Shown here: positions 37,456 to 46,655 of the stretch, one piece after another
Layout of the letters: each line of letters begins with the position of its first letter
Numbering within the stretch: the stretch's first letter is position 1
Source: JAQBQB01 sp963757185
GTDB lineage: Bacteria; Gemmatimonadota; Gemmatimonadetes; Gemmatimonadales; Gemmatimonadaceae
Direction of reading: 5' to 3'
Length of the DNA stretch: 64,000 nt
NCBI GenBank assembly: GCA_963757185.1
Contig: CAVWQI010000009.1
Coordinates: forward strand, 372,001-436,000
Program-made: the position numbers and the translations under genes
The notes under the pieces: generated by a model
What the model saw: only the letters and a program-made list of their open reading frames with translations
What the model was told of the DNA's origin: nothing
Databases searched by the model: none

Positions 37456-38221
37456 TCAGAGCACCCAGGGAATCAGCGCGCGCGTCGTGCGACGGTAATC
37501 GTCGTAGCGAGGGCCAAAGACCTCCGCGAGGTTGCGCTCCTCGAGGCGAATCTTCCGCGCGTATGCCGCGGCCATTACGACCGTGCCGAGAAACGCGTGC
37601 ACGTCCCCCGACACGAGCGCCGTGCCGAGGAACATGCCGAGGATCGCGGTATAGATCGGGTGCCGCACGAGGCGGTACGGCCCTGAGCGGATGAGCTCGT
37701 GGTCGGTCTTCTCTGTGATCGGCGCCACTCCAGTTGCGGCCGAGCGTGCGTCTCGCCGCTATCGCCAGGCCGAAGAAGCCCGCCTGCAGGGCGAGCCCGA
37801 CGACGACCCAGATCACGCCCGTCGGGAGAACTCGCCGATCCAACCATGGGAGCGGCGCGAACAGGAGCAGGTACGCCAGAAGCATCAGGTACTGGTGAAC
37901 GGCGCGGGAACGTTTGGTCTCGCTGCGCAGCGTCGGCGCCGAGCTCGTCGCGGCCGCGCTCCAGTACACGTTGAACGCGATCCAGAGCAGCGCCGAGATC
38001 GTCAGCGGTGTGGCCAGAATTCGGGCGCGGTAGTGAAACACGAGCGCGACGATCGCGACGGCCACGACGATCGACGCTGCTTGCGCCGATCGTCCGGTCA
38101 ATCGTAGCGGCCCGAGCACGAATACGGCCGTCCGCGGGACGCGCCCGCTGGCCGCCACGTCGGCGGCCGACGCATCGGTTTCGGTTCGTTCGGCCGCCCG
38201 GTCGCGGCGCTCAGCGCTCAT
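37456..38221 (-). pseudogene. Isoprenylcysteine carboxyl methyltransferase-family membrane protein, frameshifted
   Basis: The N-terminal frame (from ATG at 38221) encodes three to four membrane helices and ends in the family segment RTLGRNWSG. The C-terminal frame (stop at 37456) continues with HELIRSGPYRLVRHPIYTAILG, the SAM-binding signature of ICMT/PEMT methyltransferases, and ends YDDYRRTTRALIPWVL. The frames join near 37725, where one extra base (or two missing) is needed. With the frame repaired the protein would have about 250 residues. Soluble or lipid substrates are possible. Confidence 0.72.
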
Positions 38222-38413
38222 CGGAATCCGTCTCCAAGATCCACCCCAAGATCCACCCCTGTCAGCTCCGCTGCGACCCTACCGCCCTCCCCGGGCATCG
38301 GACCTTCGTCCAATCTTGGCCCCAAGCCCTTGCGGACTCTTGCCTTCCCCGCCGATTATGTCGCTGTCGCGCGCGCACTTGCACACGCGACGATCCGCCC
38401 GAGAGGAACTTCG

Positions 38414-38827
38414 ATGGGTCTCCCGCAACGCGCAGGATCACCCGCTAGCACGTTCCCCGCGCTTCCCCCAGGCGTCGCTGACGCCGCGGGACAGTATCAG
38501 CGACTGCGTGAGATCGAAAAGGGGCACCTCGCGCTGATGGCGCGACATAACCTGCTCGCCGACTGGACGCCGGAGATTCGCGAGACGGTCACCGAGGCCC
38601 GCAAGCACATTCAGGAGGCCAACGTTGCGCGCGAAAAATTCCGCGCGCTCGTTCGCGGGATCGTCACGACGCTGCGCGCGGAACGCATGTCGCTCTCCGG
38701 CGTGCTGCGCCATGCACGCTCGCTGCTGCAAATGCTCGAGCAATCCGGCGCGATTCAAAGCGACGGCGGCTGGCTCGAGGCCGACGTGCTCGAGTGGGCG
38801 ATCGAAGACTACGAGTCGAGCTCGTGA
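38414..38827 (+). CDS. Hypothetical helical protein
   Basis: The 137-residue protein is almost entirely predicted alpha helix, with charged repeats such as ETVTEARKHIQEANVAREKF that could form a coiled coil. It has no signal peptide or membrane segment, so it is probably cytoplasmic. I chose ATG at 38414; an upstream ATG in the same frame (38330) adds 28 residues of low-quality sequence. No family is recognised. Neighbours are also uncharacterised. Confidence 0.6.
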   Translation: MGLPQRAGSPASTFPALPPGVADAAGQYQRLREIEKGHLALMARHNLLADWTPEIRETVTEARKHIQEANVAREKFRALVRGIVTTLRAERMSLSGVLRHARSLLQMLEQSGAIQSDGGWLEADVLEWAIEDYESSS

Positions 38828-38852
38828 CGAGCCGCGCGACTTCGCCCGAACG

Positions 38853-39041
38853 TCAGACGCGCGCGCGCCACTCCGCGGTCGCTTCGGGGACGAGCCGCGC
38901 TCCCCAATGACTGACCTCGAGGATGTAGTAGTCGCGCCGCTTCGGATCGCGGGGATCGATGACCTCGTAATACGTCGGCTGGGGCTCGACCCGCACGGTG
39001 AGCCCGTTGCATTCGCCGCCTTCACAAGTGACCTGAATCAT
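38853..39041 (-). CDS. Small hypothetical protein
   Basis: The 62-residue protein has a compact beta-like pattern with CEGGEC near the N-terminus and YYEVIDPRDPKRRDYYILEV in the middle. The two cysteines might bind metal or form a disulfide. It shares no recognisable family. It lies between two convergent or tandem hypothetical genes, and its codon usage looks like that of the surrounding genes. Confidence 0.5.
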   Translation of the reverse strand: MIQVTCEGGECNGLTVRVEPQPTYYEVIDPRDPKRRDYYILEVSHWGARLVPEATAEWRARV

Positions 39042-39062
39042 TCGTTCATCCTCCGGCGGTCG

Positions 39063-39560
39063 TCAGCTCGCCTGTTGAACGGCGGACCTGGAACCGCCGG
39101 TGAGAAACCGGGGACCACTCTCGCACGCGCGCTCGACGGTGCGCGCGATGCTTTCGGGCAGACGCACCGCGCCCCGCGCGTGCGCTTCGAGCACCAAGGT
39201 GAGCGCGCGCCGCTGGCGGTCGAGGGCCGAGAGGAGCTGCGCCCCGCCGTCGGGAGTGGCGAACACTCCGTGGACGAGCGCCTGCAACGAGCTCTGCTCG
39301 GCCGCGTCTGATGCGTCGTTCATGCAGACTTCCAGATTCCAGCTATTACGGTGCTGTTCGCACAAACCGGTCCTACTATCGCGTGGTGCGTCCTGGGCGC
39401 ACGCCGTACACAGAGCGATCGCGCGCAGCAGGTCCGCACTCGGAACGAATGACATCGGGTCTTCCTCGAGAACTTGTCGGAGCTCCTTCGCCAGGTCGGG
39501 ATCGCGCGTCGTCGCGTAGACCAGGTGAAGGCGGCGGCGGGCGTTGGGTTCGATACTCAT
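39063..39560 (-). CDS. Hypothetical protein with cysteine-rich segment
   Basis: The 165-residue protein has CTACAQDAP followed by GLCEQH, a spacing that could bind zinc. The flanking halves are helical. It has no signal or membrane segment. No family is recognised. It faces the 304-residue hypothetical gene across about 120 bases, so the two have divergent promoters in that interval. Confidence 0.5.
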   Translation of the reverse strand: MSIEPNARRRLHLVYATTRDPDLAKELRQVLEEDPMSFVPSADLLRAIALCTACAQDAPRDSRTGLCEQHRNSWNLEVCMNDASDAAEQSSLQALVHGVFATPDGGAQLLSALDRQRRALTLVLEAHARGAVRLPESIARTVERACESGPRFLTGGSRSAVQQAS

Positions 39561-39679
39561 GAGTGGACTCGCCGCGGAATTGATCGCAAGCTGTTACTGT
39601 GCTTTGAAATGCCCGTCAGAGGAGTGAGCGAGGACGGGGCGCCGACGCCCGCATCCTCGCGTTTCGCAGATCCGCCGAC

Positions 39680-40594
39680 ATGACTACGCCGTCGATCCCG
39701 CCCCCTGCTCTCTCGCCGAACGCGCTCGAGACGCTCGACCGTCATTGGGCCGTGAAGATCGTCACGCCCGAGGACCGGGCGTCGTCGATCCAGTTCGCAA
39801 TGGGTGTGCTCACGCGGCTCGGCGCCGGCGAGACTCCGCCGGCCGAGGCGACGTTGCCCGAGTTCGTCGTGCCACTGGCTGGCGCGTACGTCATCGCGGC
39901 CAGTGAATGGCTCGACTTCGAGGGCTCCGCTTCCCCCAGCGCCTTGCTCTCCGCCGAACAGGAGGCTCAGCGCACGGCGCACGTCGAGGTGGGCGCCGAT
40001 CGCGCGTTCATCCTCACGGCGGCGCTCCCCGTCGAGCCGCACGAGCAAGTCGCCGCCCTCTACCGCACCCTGCTCCTGGCCGGACTCGCCCAGCTCGGCA
40101 ACAAGCAGACGGAGTTTCGCCACTGGCTCCGCGCCTACGCACCGATGCTCTTCCCGCCCGAGGGGCGCGGCGAGCGATGGGACATCGTGCTGCTGCGGCG
40201 CGTTGTCGAGCTCTGGACTCACGTGCTCCGCGGCGCCGGACCGTCGGGGCTCGGGCACGCGATGGAGATCATCGCGTCGATTCGCGAGGACCGGCCCATT
40301 CGCGAGGCCGCGCAGCTCGCGACCATCGACACCGCCGACGAGACGCGAACGCGTTTCTACCTCTTCACGCTGTTCCATCTCACCGAGGCGGCCACCGAGC
40401 TGCTGCTCTTCCGCCTCCACGGCGAGCCGTCGCGTGTCGACGCGCGGCTCTACAGTCATTTCACTCTCGCCCGCGACGCCGCCGGCGGCGATCCGCGTCT
40501 CGATGCCAGCTTCGATTGGCTCTACGAGGCCGCTCGGCGAGTCGTCGAGCTGCGCACCGCGCAGCTCGAGCTCCTTCCCGAAGGAACTCGTTGA
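39680..40594 (+). CDS. Hypothetical helical protein
   Basis: The 304-residue protein is mostly alpha helical, with no cysteine-rich, nucleotide-binding or catalytic motif that I can identify. Segments such as LYRTLLLAGLAQLGNKQTEFRHW and FYLFTLFHLTEAATELLLF are amphipathic. No signal peptide is present. The gene ends about 400 bases before the candidate origin region, with only one small opposing gene between. Confidence 0.6.
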   Translation: MTTPSIPPPALSPNALETLDRHWAVKIVTPEDRASSIQFAMGVLTRLGAGETPPAEATLPEFVVPLAGAYVIAASEWLDFEGSASPSALLSAEQEAQRTAHVEVGADRAFILTAALPVEPHEQVAALYRTLLLAGLAQLGNKQTEFRHWLRAYAPMLFPPEGRGERWDIVLLRRVVELWTHVLRGAGPSGLGHAMEIIASIREDRPIREAAQLATIDTADETRTRFYLFTLFHLTEAATELLLFRLHGEPSRVDARLYSHFTLARDAAGGDPRLDASFDWLYEAARRVVELRTAQLELLPEGTR

Positions 40595-40605
40595 GCGTTC
40601 TTTGA

Positions 40606-40932
40606 TCATCGCTGGGATCGTCGCGTGCTGCCGACCAGCATGCGGTGGCCGTTCGGCGATCGCGCCACGACGACCGAGACTCTCGATCCCGGGCGGCTCG
40701 CAGGTCTGAGGGCGAGCACTCGCGCGCTGGACGGCGTGGCGCTCGGAGGCGCGACATCATCGGCGAGACGGAACCACGCCACGTCGCCCACGTCCTTCGT
40801 GCAGCGAACGTAGTACACGTCAGCCGACCAGAAGCCGTCCCAGCGCTCGCCCTCGGTAAGGTCGGCGAGCAGCGCCGTACGCGGCGCTTCCTCGAGTGGT
40901 TCGGGTGGCGTGGCACAACTGACGAGTCGCAT
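40606..40932 (-). CDS. Small hypothetical protein
   Basis: The 108-residue protein, starting MRLVSCATPPEP, has SCA near the N-terminus but no strong signal peptide. The centre has GERWDGFWSADVYYVRCTKDVGDVAWFRLADD, an aromatic beta-type pattern, and the C-terminus is arginine-rich. No family is recognised. The gene reads away from the AT-rich candidate origin region, with its start about 80 bases from that region. Confidence 0.4.
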   Translation of the reverse strand: MRLVSCATPPEPLEEAPRTALLADLTEGERWDGFWSADVYYVRCTKDVGDVAWFRLADDVAPPSATPSSARVLALRPASRPGSRVSVVVARSPNGHRMLVGSTRRSQR

Positions 40933-41010
40933 GGGTCGAGACGCGCTGTCGGTGGGGGAGAGACCGTCGTGACGCCGATGTTGCAAATCGAAGGGAGCGG
41001 GAACCTAGAA

Positions 41011-41382
41011 AACACTGATTCAAAGCGCAATAGTAAAGTTTTCCATAACTCCTTGTCATTGCTGTGGATAGCGGATGTGGAGAGTTGTCGATAAATCGGT
41101 AACTCCATTCGCACGCGGGCTTAACACGCGGCCTCGTCCTGTTGAAAAAGACTGTGGACAGATGTGTACGAAATCCGGGCGCGGGGAGCGGGGGCGGGGT
41201 GCGGAGACCGACAAACTTCGGCGGGAAAAAGCGCGCGTTTTCTCGAGTTTCGCGGCGCAAAATGGGCGCGCCGATACTCACTGACGCGTAACCAGTTTGT
41301 GTGGTCGCGGCGGTCGCGTTCGTGTAGAGAACCCGAAACCTGTCCACACGCAGATGTGGACACGCTGTTGATAGCATCAACG
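41011..41382. other. Candidate replication origin (oriC-like) intergenic region
   Basis: Five sites with a TGTGGA core and DnaA-box-like form lie within 310 bases: 41063-41071 (TGTGGATAG, one mismatch to the standard box), 41076-41084, 41153-41161, 41340-41348 and 41355-41363. The last two are inverted with an eight-base arm and six-base spacer. AT-rich stretches (41011-41055) precede them and could be the unwinding element. Most large operons on the left read leftward and several on the right read rightward. dnaA itself is not in the window. Palindrome gttgat-agc-atcaac lies at 41367-41381. Confidence 0.5.
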
Positions 41383-41469
41383 TTGCCGGGCTAGCCTAGC
41401 GCATCGCGGCGACGCGACGATATTGCCGGATCTCAAACGTCGGTCGCGCGCACGACGTAACCCAATCGG

Positions 41470-41850
41470 ATGACGAGAACGAATCTCGAGCGACGAAACA
41501 CCGACGCGCTGATGGCGAAGTTGGTGGTCTACCTGGGCGAGCTCGAAAGCGCGTTTCTGGCGCGCAACTCGCTGCGCGTCACCGCGCTGCTGCGCCGCCG
41601 CATGGCCGCGCACCTCCCGCGCGAGGTGCGCGAGGAGTTGATGGTGCTGTCACGCGCGCCGCGCGACAGTCATCGCGCGCCGGTGCAGTTCTATCGCTTT
41701 GGGCACCGCATGACGCAACTCGCGGAAGGCGGCGAGCGGCTGCTCGCGGCTCAGATGGAGCTTCGACTCGATCCGCGAGTCGGCGGCGCGGCGCGACGGC
41801 GTGCGCGCTCCGCGGCACGCGATCCCGCCGAGTCGGGGCGGGACGACTGA
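41470..41850 (+). CDS. Hypothetical protein
   Basis: The 126-residue protein is helical and arginine-rich, with REVREELMVLSRAPRD and a basic C-terminal tail (ARRRARSAARD) suggesting nucleic-acid contact, though this is a weak clue. No signal peptide or family pattern is recognised. It starts about 90 bases after the candidate origin region. Confidence 0.5.
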   Translation: MTRTNLERRNTDALMAKLVVYLGELESAFLARNSLRVTALLRRRMAAHLPREVREELMVLSRAPRDSHRAPVQFYRFGHRMTQLAEGGERLLAAQMELRLDPRVGGAARRRARSAARDPAESGRDD

Positions 41851-41860
41851 CGCCGCGGAG

Positions 41861-42070
41861 CTACGACTCCGACGATCCCGCGTCGATCGACGCCTTCAGT
41901 CCCTCGGTGAGCGCCTGCTCGCCGGTGATGATCGAGCGCCACGAGACCTCGGGACCGTTGCGACGGCCCTTCTCCGTGACTTTGATTCCGTCGGGACCGA
42001 TCGCGATCGTGTAGATCTTTCCGTCCAGCTCCAACTCGCGCTTGATCGTTTTGTCGAGCTTCGCAGTCAT
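41861..42070 (-). CDS. Small hypothetical protein
   Basis: The 69-residue protein has the compact pattern KRELELDGKIYTIAIGPDGIKVTEKGRR, an alternating strand motif seen in small uncharacterised beta proteins. It faces the gene at 41470-41850 tail to tail, ten bases apart. No function is inferred. Confidence 0.5.
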   Translation of the reverse strand: MTAKLDKTIKRELELDGKIYTIAIGPDGIKVTEKGRRNGPEVSWRSIITGEQALTEGLKASIDAGSSES

Positions 42071-42139
42071 CCTTCCTCCTCTATGGTTCGGGCACCGGGT
42101 GCCGTGCGAATCGAGTAACAGAAAGTAGCACCCTTGGCA

Positions 42140-42580
42140 TCAGGGCGTCGGTTGACGCCGTTCCATATATGTAGAGGTCGCCATTCGGGTAGAGAACCCG
42201 AATCGTTCGTACAGTGCCTGGGCGTCGCGCGTGAGCAGAGCGATCCGGCGAAGGCCCTGAAGATCCGGATGCGCGAGGATCTCCTCGACCATCCACGAAC
42301 CGATTCCGCGTCGGCGGGCGTCGCCGGCGACGATGACGTCGGTCAGATAGGCGAACGTGGAGAGGTCCGTGACGGCACGCGCGAACGCGAGTTGCCGTTC
42401 GCCCTCATAGACGCCGATGCACAGCGAGTTGTCGATCGATCGCGCGAGAACGTCCGCGCTGACCGCACTGCCCCAGTGGGAATCGTGCAACATCGCGAGC
42501 ACCGCCGGTTGGTCGATACGTGCTCGATCCGTCGACAGCAGCAGATCGCCGCGCCGGCGCTCGACCAGTCGGTCGTTCAT
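42140..42580 (-). CDS. GNAT family N-acetyltransferase
   Basis: The 146-residue protein has the GNAT acetyl-CoA loop in VAGDARRRGIGSWMVEEI and the C-terminal YERFGF motif. It would transfer an acetyl group to an amine substrate that cannot be identified. Its start overlaps the stop of a second GNAT gene by ATGA, so the two are an operon. Confidence 0.85.
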   Translation of the reverse strand: MNDRLVERRRGDLLLSTDRARIDQPAVLAMLHDSHWGSAVSADVLARSIDNSLCIGVYEGERQLAFARAVTDLSTFAYLTDVIVAGDARRRGIGSWMVEEILAHPDLQGLRRIALLTRDAQALYERFGFSTRMATSTYMERRQPTP

Positions 42581-43098
42581 CGAGGTTTACCCTCGCGCAG
42601 CTCCAGAACCAACAGGTCGGCAGGAATCGCGAAACCCGTACGCTCGTAAAGTGGCGTGCTGCGTTGCGTCGGCCAGAGAAATACCGTGTCGACGTGATGT
42701 GCACGACAGAATGCGACGGCGGCGCTCAAGATCTTCGTGCCCACACCGCTGTTTCGTTCGCCGGGAACGATGAAAAAGTTCGAGATGTACGCGTGCAGCT
42801 CGGCTTCCGGTCCGGGGTTCGGAATCTTCTCGACGAACTGCATCCAGAGGTTGCCGACGATTCGCCCCTCACGCTCGGCTAGCCACACGGTCCAGCGCGA
42901 ATCGCCGCGCAGGCGCGGGCGCATCCAATTGGAGCACCGCGCAGCGAATGCTTCCGGGGATTCCGTGGCGGGCCGCTGTTCGTTACGGAACACGTATCGA
43001 AGCTCGGCGAGTGCGTCGGCGTCTCGCGGAAGAGCGCGGCGAACCCGGACCGCTGGCCCGCGCTCCGAGGTTGGGGGGATCGCGATGGGCTCTTTCAT
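42577..43098 (-). CDS. GNAT family N-acetyltransferase
   Basis: The 173-residue protein has the acetyl-CoA-binding pattern VPGERNSGVGTKILSAAVAF and the YERTGF motif. It shares the fold with the neighbouring gene but not close sequence, so the pair probably arose by recruitment and not by recent duplication. ATG at 43098 was chosen because it gives a conventional N-terminus. The gene is preceded by a 170-base gap without an obvious promoter. Confidence 0.85.
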   Translation of the reverse strand: MKEPIAIPPTSERGPAVRVRRALPRDADALAELRYVFRNEQRPATESPEAFAARCSNWMRPRLRGDSRWTVWLAEREGRIVGNLWMQFVEKIPNPGPEAELHAYISNFFIVPGERNSGVGTKILSAAVAFCRAHHVDTVFLWPTQRSTPLYERTGFAIPADLLVLELREGKPR

Positions 43099-43268
43099 GA
43101 GGTGACCCAAAGCACGATAACCGGATCTCCGCCGACGGCGACAGCCTCGCCGGCATACGCTCTCACAGCCAGAATGACCGATTCACGCAGAGTCGAGACT
43201 GGCGAAACGCGAGGGCGTTGCGGCAAAGCGCATGAACTCGTCCCGACTCTTGGTAAGAGGACGAGGAG

Positions 43269-44021
43269 ATGGAAGTGTCGCACGCGATGCAACTGACGAC
43301 GAATCCCTGCCCCCACGAACTGCGCCCCGGCACGACCGTGTGTCTACACTGTCGATGGGAGGCGCGAAGCGCCACGCGGAGGCGTCGTCGTCGCCTTCTG
43401 ATGAAAGGGAGCGCTGGGCTCGCTCTTCTCTCGACGTTGGCCGTGATGGGGCTGGTGGGGCGAGTCGCCATCCTGCAGCGAATGTCCACTCCGCGACTTC
43501 GCGTCGCGGCGGCGACCGTGATGAGCGACGCCGGAGGGGACGCCGCAAAGACAATGACGTCGGCGCCGAGCACGGCCCAACAGGGCGCGACGTTGTCAGC
43601 AGCGCCGGCTCCAGCGCCCGCTCCAGCCGCGGTAACCCCGCCGGCAACGGCCTCGCCCGTGAGCCCCGTCGTTCCGCAAGGACAGACCAATCTCCCGGAC
43701 AGTCTGCTGGCAACGCGTGCGGACAGTGTCATCACCGTCTCCTTCGACCGGACGATGATTCGCACGCGCAATCCATGGAAGTTCGAGCGTCTGGTTCGGT
43801 CCACGCTGCCGGCGCTCTACGGCCCGCTCGCGGACTCGGCGCTGGCGCGCATACCCGAGGGTGGATTGGTCCGCCAGGGTGACCTGATCAACGAGCTACC
43901 GACACGCGGTATGCGCATTCCGGTAGCGCCGGGGTGGACGTTCACGCTCTTTCCGATCACGCGACCCGGCCAGGACGGCCCACTCGTCACCCAGTACCGA
44001 GTATCGGTGGTTCGCGGCTGA
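43269..44021 (+). CDS. Putative zinc-ribbon, single-pass membrane protein
   Basis: The 250-residue protein begins with CPHELRPGTTVCLHC, a probable zinc knuckle, then an arginine-rich stretch, one membrane helix (about residues 45-65), an alanine/proline-rich linker (about 100-130), and a C-terminal domain with strands. Zinc ribbon inside, passenger domain outside is the likely topology. ATG at 43269 has a plausible GAGG site; ATG at 43287 is a possible alternative. No family is recognised. Confidence 0.65.
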   Translation: MEVSHAMQLTTNPCPHELRPGTTVCLHCRWEARSATRRRRRRLLMKGSAGLALLSTLAVMGLVGRVAILQRMSTPRLRVAAATVMSDAGGDAAKTMTSAPSTAQQGATLSAAPAPAPAPAAVTPPATASPVSPVVPQGQTNLPDSLLATRADSVITVSFDRTMIRTRNPWKFERLVRSTLPALYGPLADSALARIPEGGLVRQGDLINELPTRGMRIPVAPGWTFTLFPITRPGQDGPLVTQYRVSVVRG

Positions 44022-44147
44022 CGGCGGCTAACCGTCGTCCGCTTCAGACCGTCGTCGGCAGGCGCGCCAACCATCGGCGCGCTTGTTTCGTATCAGGCGT
44101 ATGGTCAATCGACGTACGCGAGCGCACCCCCGACATTCGGGGGACTG

Positions 44148-46655
44148 ATGGCCAAACTCTCCTTGCGCCCGCAACAATCCGGCAGCCAACCGCTCGCGCT
44201 TCCTCCGACGCAGCGGTTCCTTCCCGCGTTGCTGTTGCTGTTCGTCGGCAGCGGCTGCGCGGCGCTGATCTACGAGATCGTCTGGTTTCAGCTCATCGAG
44301 CTGGTCATCGGCTCGTCGGCGATTTCGCTGGGTGTGCTGCTCGGGACATTCATGGGCGGCATGTGTCTGGGAAGTCTTCTGCTGCCGCGGTTCGTTTCTC
44401 CGGAGCAACATCCGCTGCGCGTCTACGCGGCGCTCGAGGCGGCGATCGGCGCTCTTGGGCTGATCGTCTTGGTCGTCGTCCCGTTGATGGGAAGCATCTA
44501 CACGGCGACGCCGGTCCAGGGCCTCGCCGGCATTCTGTGGCGCGGCGTGCTCTGCGCCGTATGTCTGCTTCCTCCGACGCTTCTGATGGGCGCGACGCTG
44601 CCGGCGATCGCGCGATGGGTCGAGGCGACGCCGACGGGCGTGTCCTGGCTCGGATTCTTCTACGGAAGCAACATCGCCGGCGCCGTCTTCGGGTGCGTTC
44701 TGGCGGGATTCTACCTGCTCCGCATCTTCGACATGACGGTCACGACGTTCGTCGCCGCCGCCGTGAACTTCGTGGTGGCGGGCGTCGGCCTCGCGCTGTC
44801 ACGCCGCGCTCCGCACCGGCCGGCGATTCCTCGACCCGCCGTGGAGGCTGAGCGAAGCTCGGCCGGCACCAACGCGATCTACGTCGCGATCGGTTTGTCC
44901 GGACTCTCCGCGCTCGGCGCCGAGGTTGTGTGGACGCGCCTGCTCTCGCTGATGTTGGGCGCGTCCGTCTACACCTTCTCGATCATCCTTGCCGTCTTTC
45001 TCGTGGCGCTCGGCGCGGGAAGCAGCGCGGGCGCGTACATCGCGCGCTCGTCGAGACCGCGCACCGCGCTCGCCTGGAGCCAACTGCTGTTGACGCTCGG
45101 CGTCGCGTGGGCGGCGTTCATGATCGCGCGCGCGCTTCCGTTCTGGCCGATCAATCCTTCGCTGTCGCCGAGTCCGTGGATCACCTTCCAACTCGACGTC
45201 GTGCGGGTCGCGGTCGCCGTGTTCCCGGCCGCCGTGCTATGGGGCGCCAGCTTCCCACTGGCGTTGGCCGCGGTGGTCGGCCCCAGCGACGATGCAGGGC
45301 GTCTCGTGGGACGCGTCTACGCGGCGAACACGGTGGGAGCCATCCTCGGCTCCGCGCTGTTCAGCGTGGTGGTGGTTCCGCACTGGGGCACGCGTCACGG
45401 AGAACAGCTGCTGATCGCGATCAGCTTGGCCTCGGCGATGGTCGTGTTTGCCGCGGTTCGGCGTGCGCGAGCCGTCGAGGCAGCGAACGAACGCGACGCG
45501 CAGCGTTCGAGCGGTTGGGTGCCGCGCCCGGCAGGGACGCTGCTCGCCGGCGCCGGAGCAGCCGCGGCGATCGCGTGCGTGATCGCGGTGCCGAACGTTC
45601 CCGACGGCCTCGTGGCGTACGGGCGGTTTCTCCCGACCTACACGAACCAACCGAAGTACCTCTACGTCGGCGAAGGGATAACCTCCTCGATCGCCGTCTC
45701 GGAGGAGCCGAGCGGCGTGCGCAACTTCCACGTCGCGGGTAAGGTCGAGGCGTCGAGCCTGCCGCAGGACATGCGGCTCCAGCGAATGCTAGGACACCTG
45801 TCGGCGATGTTGACGAAGACGCCGCGCACCGTGCTCGTCGTCGGATTCGGCGCGGGCGTGACGGCCGGGTCGTTCGTGACCCAGCCGGGGGTGGAGAAGA
45901 TCGTGATCTGCGAGATCGAGCCGCTGATTCCGCGAGTCGTCTCGACCTACTTCACGAAACAGAACTACGACGTCACGCAGGACCCGCGCGTGCAGATTGT
46001 CTACGACGACGCGCGGCACTACATCCTGACGACCAAGGAAAAGTTCGACGTCATCACGTCCGACCCGATTCACCCGTGGGTCAAGGGCGCCGCGACGCTC
46101 TACACCAAGGAGTACTTCGAGCTGGTGAAGGAGCATCTGAATCCTGGCGGCGTAGTGACGCAATGGGTGCCGCTCTACGAGAGCTCGCCCGAGGTGGTGA
46201 AAAGCGAGTTGGCGACGTTCTTCGACGCGTTCCCGGACGGAACGATCTGGGGGAACGACATCAACGGCAGCGGCTACGACGTAGTGCTCGCCGGTCATGC
46301 GACTCCGCAGCCGATCGACGTCGATTCCGTCAACGCCAGACTTTCGCGGCCCGAGTACGTGCGCGCCGCGCGATCGCTCGCCGACGTCGGGTTCACGTCG
46401 GGGCTGTCGTTGCTCTCGACCTATTCGGGTCAGGCGCGCGACCTCGCGCCGTGGCTCGCCGGGGCGCAGTTGAATCGCGACTCGAACCTGCGGTTGCAGT
46501 ATCTCGCCGGTTTCGGACTCAACATGTATCAGAGCTCCGCGATCTACTCGCAGATGCTTCGTTATCGAAAGTTCCCAGACGACCTCTTCGTCGGCGCCGG
46601 CCCCGCGCGAGAGCAGTTGCGAACGCTGATCGAGGCTCCGCGCGAAGAGCCGTGA
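44148..46655 (+). CDS. Fused membrane/spermidine synthase-like protein
   Basis: The 835-residue protein has about 10-12 membrane segments in its N-terminal 520 residues and a Rossmann methyltransferase-type domain after that, with VLVVGFGAGVTAG, EIEPLIPRVV and ITSDPIHPWVKG. Such fusions are common but their chemistry is not established. The conserved aspartates of true spermidine synthases are partly represented. A polyamine or other aminopropylated compound handled at the membrane is plausible. The GTG of the next gene overlaps its stop, indicating coupled translation. Confidence 0.75.
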   Translation: MAKLSLRPQQSGSQPLALPPTQRFLPALLLLFVGSGCAALIYEIVWFQLIELVIGSSAISLGVLLGTFMGGMCLGSLLLPRFVSPEQHPLRVYAALEAAIGALGLIVLVVVPLMGSIYTATPVQGLAGILWRGVLCAVCLLPPTLLMGATLPAIARWVEATPTGVSWLGFFYGSNIAGAVFGCVLAGFYLLRIFDMTVTTFVAAAVNFVVAGVGLALSRRAPHRPAIPRPAVEAERSSAGTNAIYVAIGLSGLSALGAEVVWTRLLSLMLGASVYTFSIILAVFLVALGAGSSAGAYIARSSRPRTALAWSQLLLTLGVAWAAFMIARALPFWPINPSLSPSPWITFQLDVVRVAVAVFPAAVLWGASFPLALAAVVGPSDDAGRLVGRVYAANTVGAILGSALFSVVVVPHWGTRHGEQLLIAISLASAMVVFAAVRRARAVEAANERDAQRSSGWVPRPAGTLLAGAGAAAAIACVIAVPNVPDGLVAYGRFLPTYTNQPKYLYVGEGITSSIAVSEEPSGVRNFHVAGKVEASSLPQDMRLQRMLGHLSAMLTKTPRTVLVVGFGAGVTAGSFVTQPGVEKIVICEIEPLIPRVVSTYFTKQNYDVTQDPRVQIVYDDARHYILTTKEKFDVITSDPIHPWVKGAATLYTKEYFELVKEHLNPGGVVTQWVPLYESSPEVVKSELATFFDAFPDGTIWGNDINGSGYDVVLAGHATPQPIDVDSVNARLSRPEYVRAARSLADVGFTSGLSLLSTYSGQARDLAPWLAGAQLNRDSNLRLQYLAGFGLNMYQSSAIYSQMLRYRKFPDDLFVGAGPAREQLRTLIEAPREEP

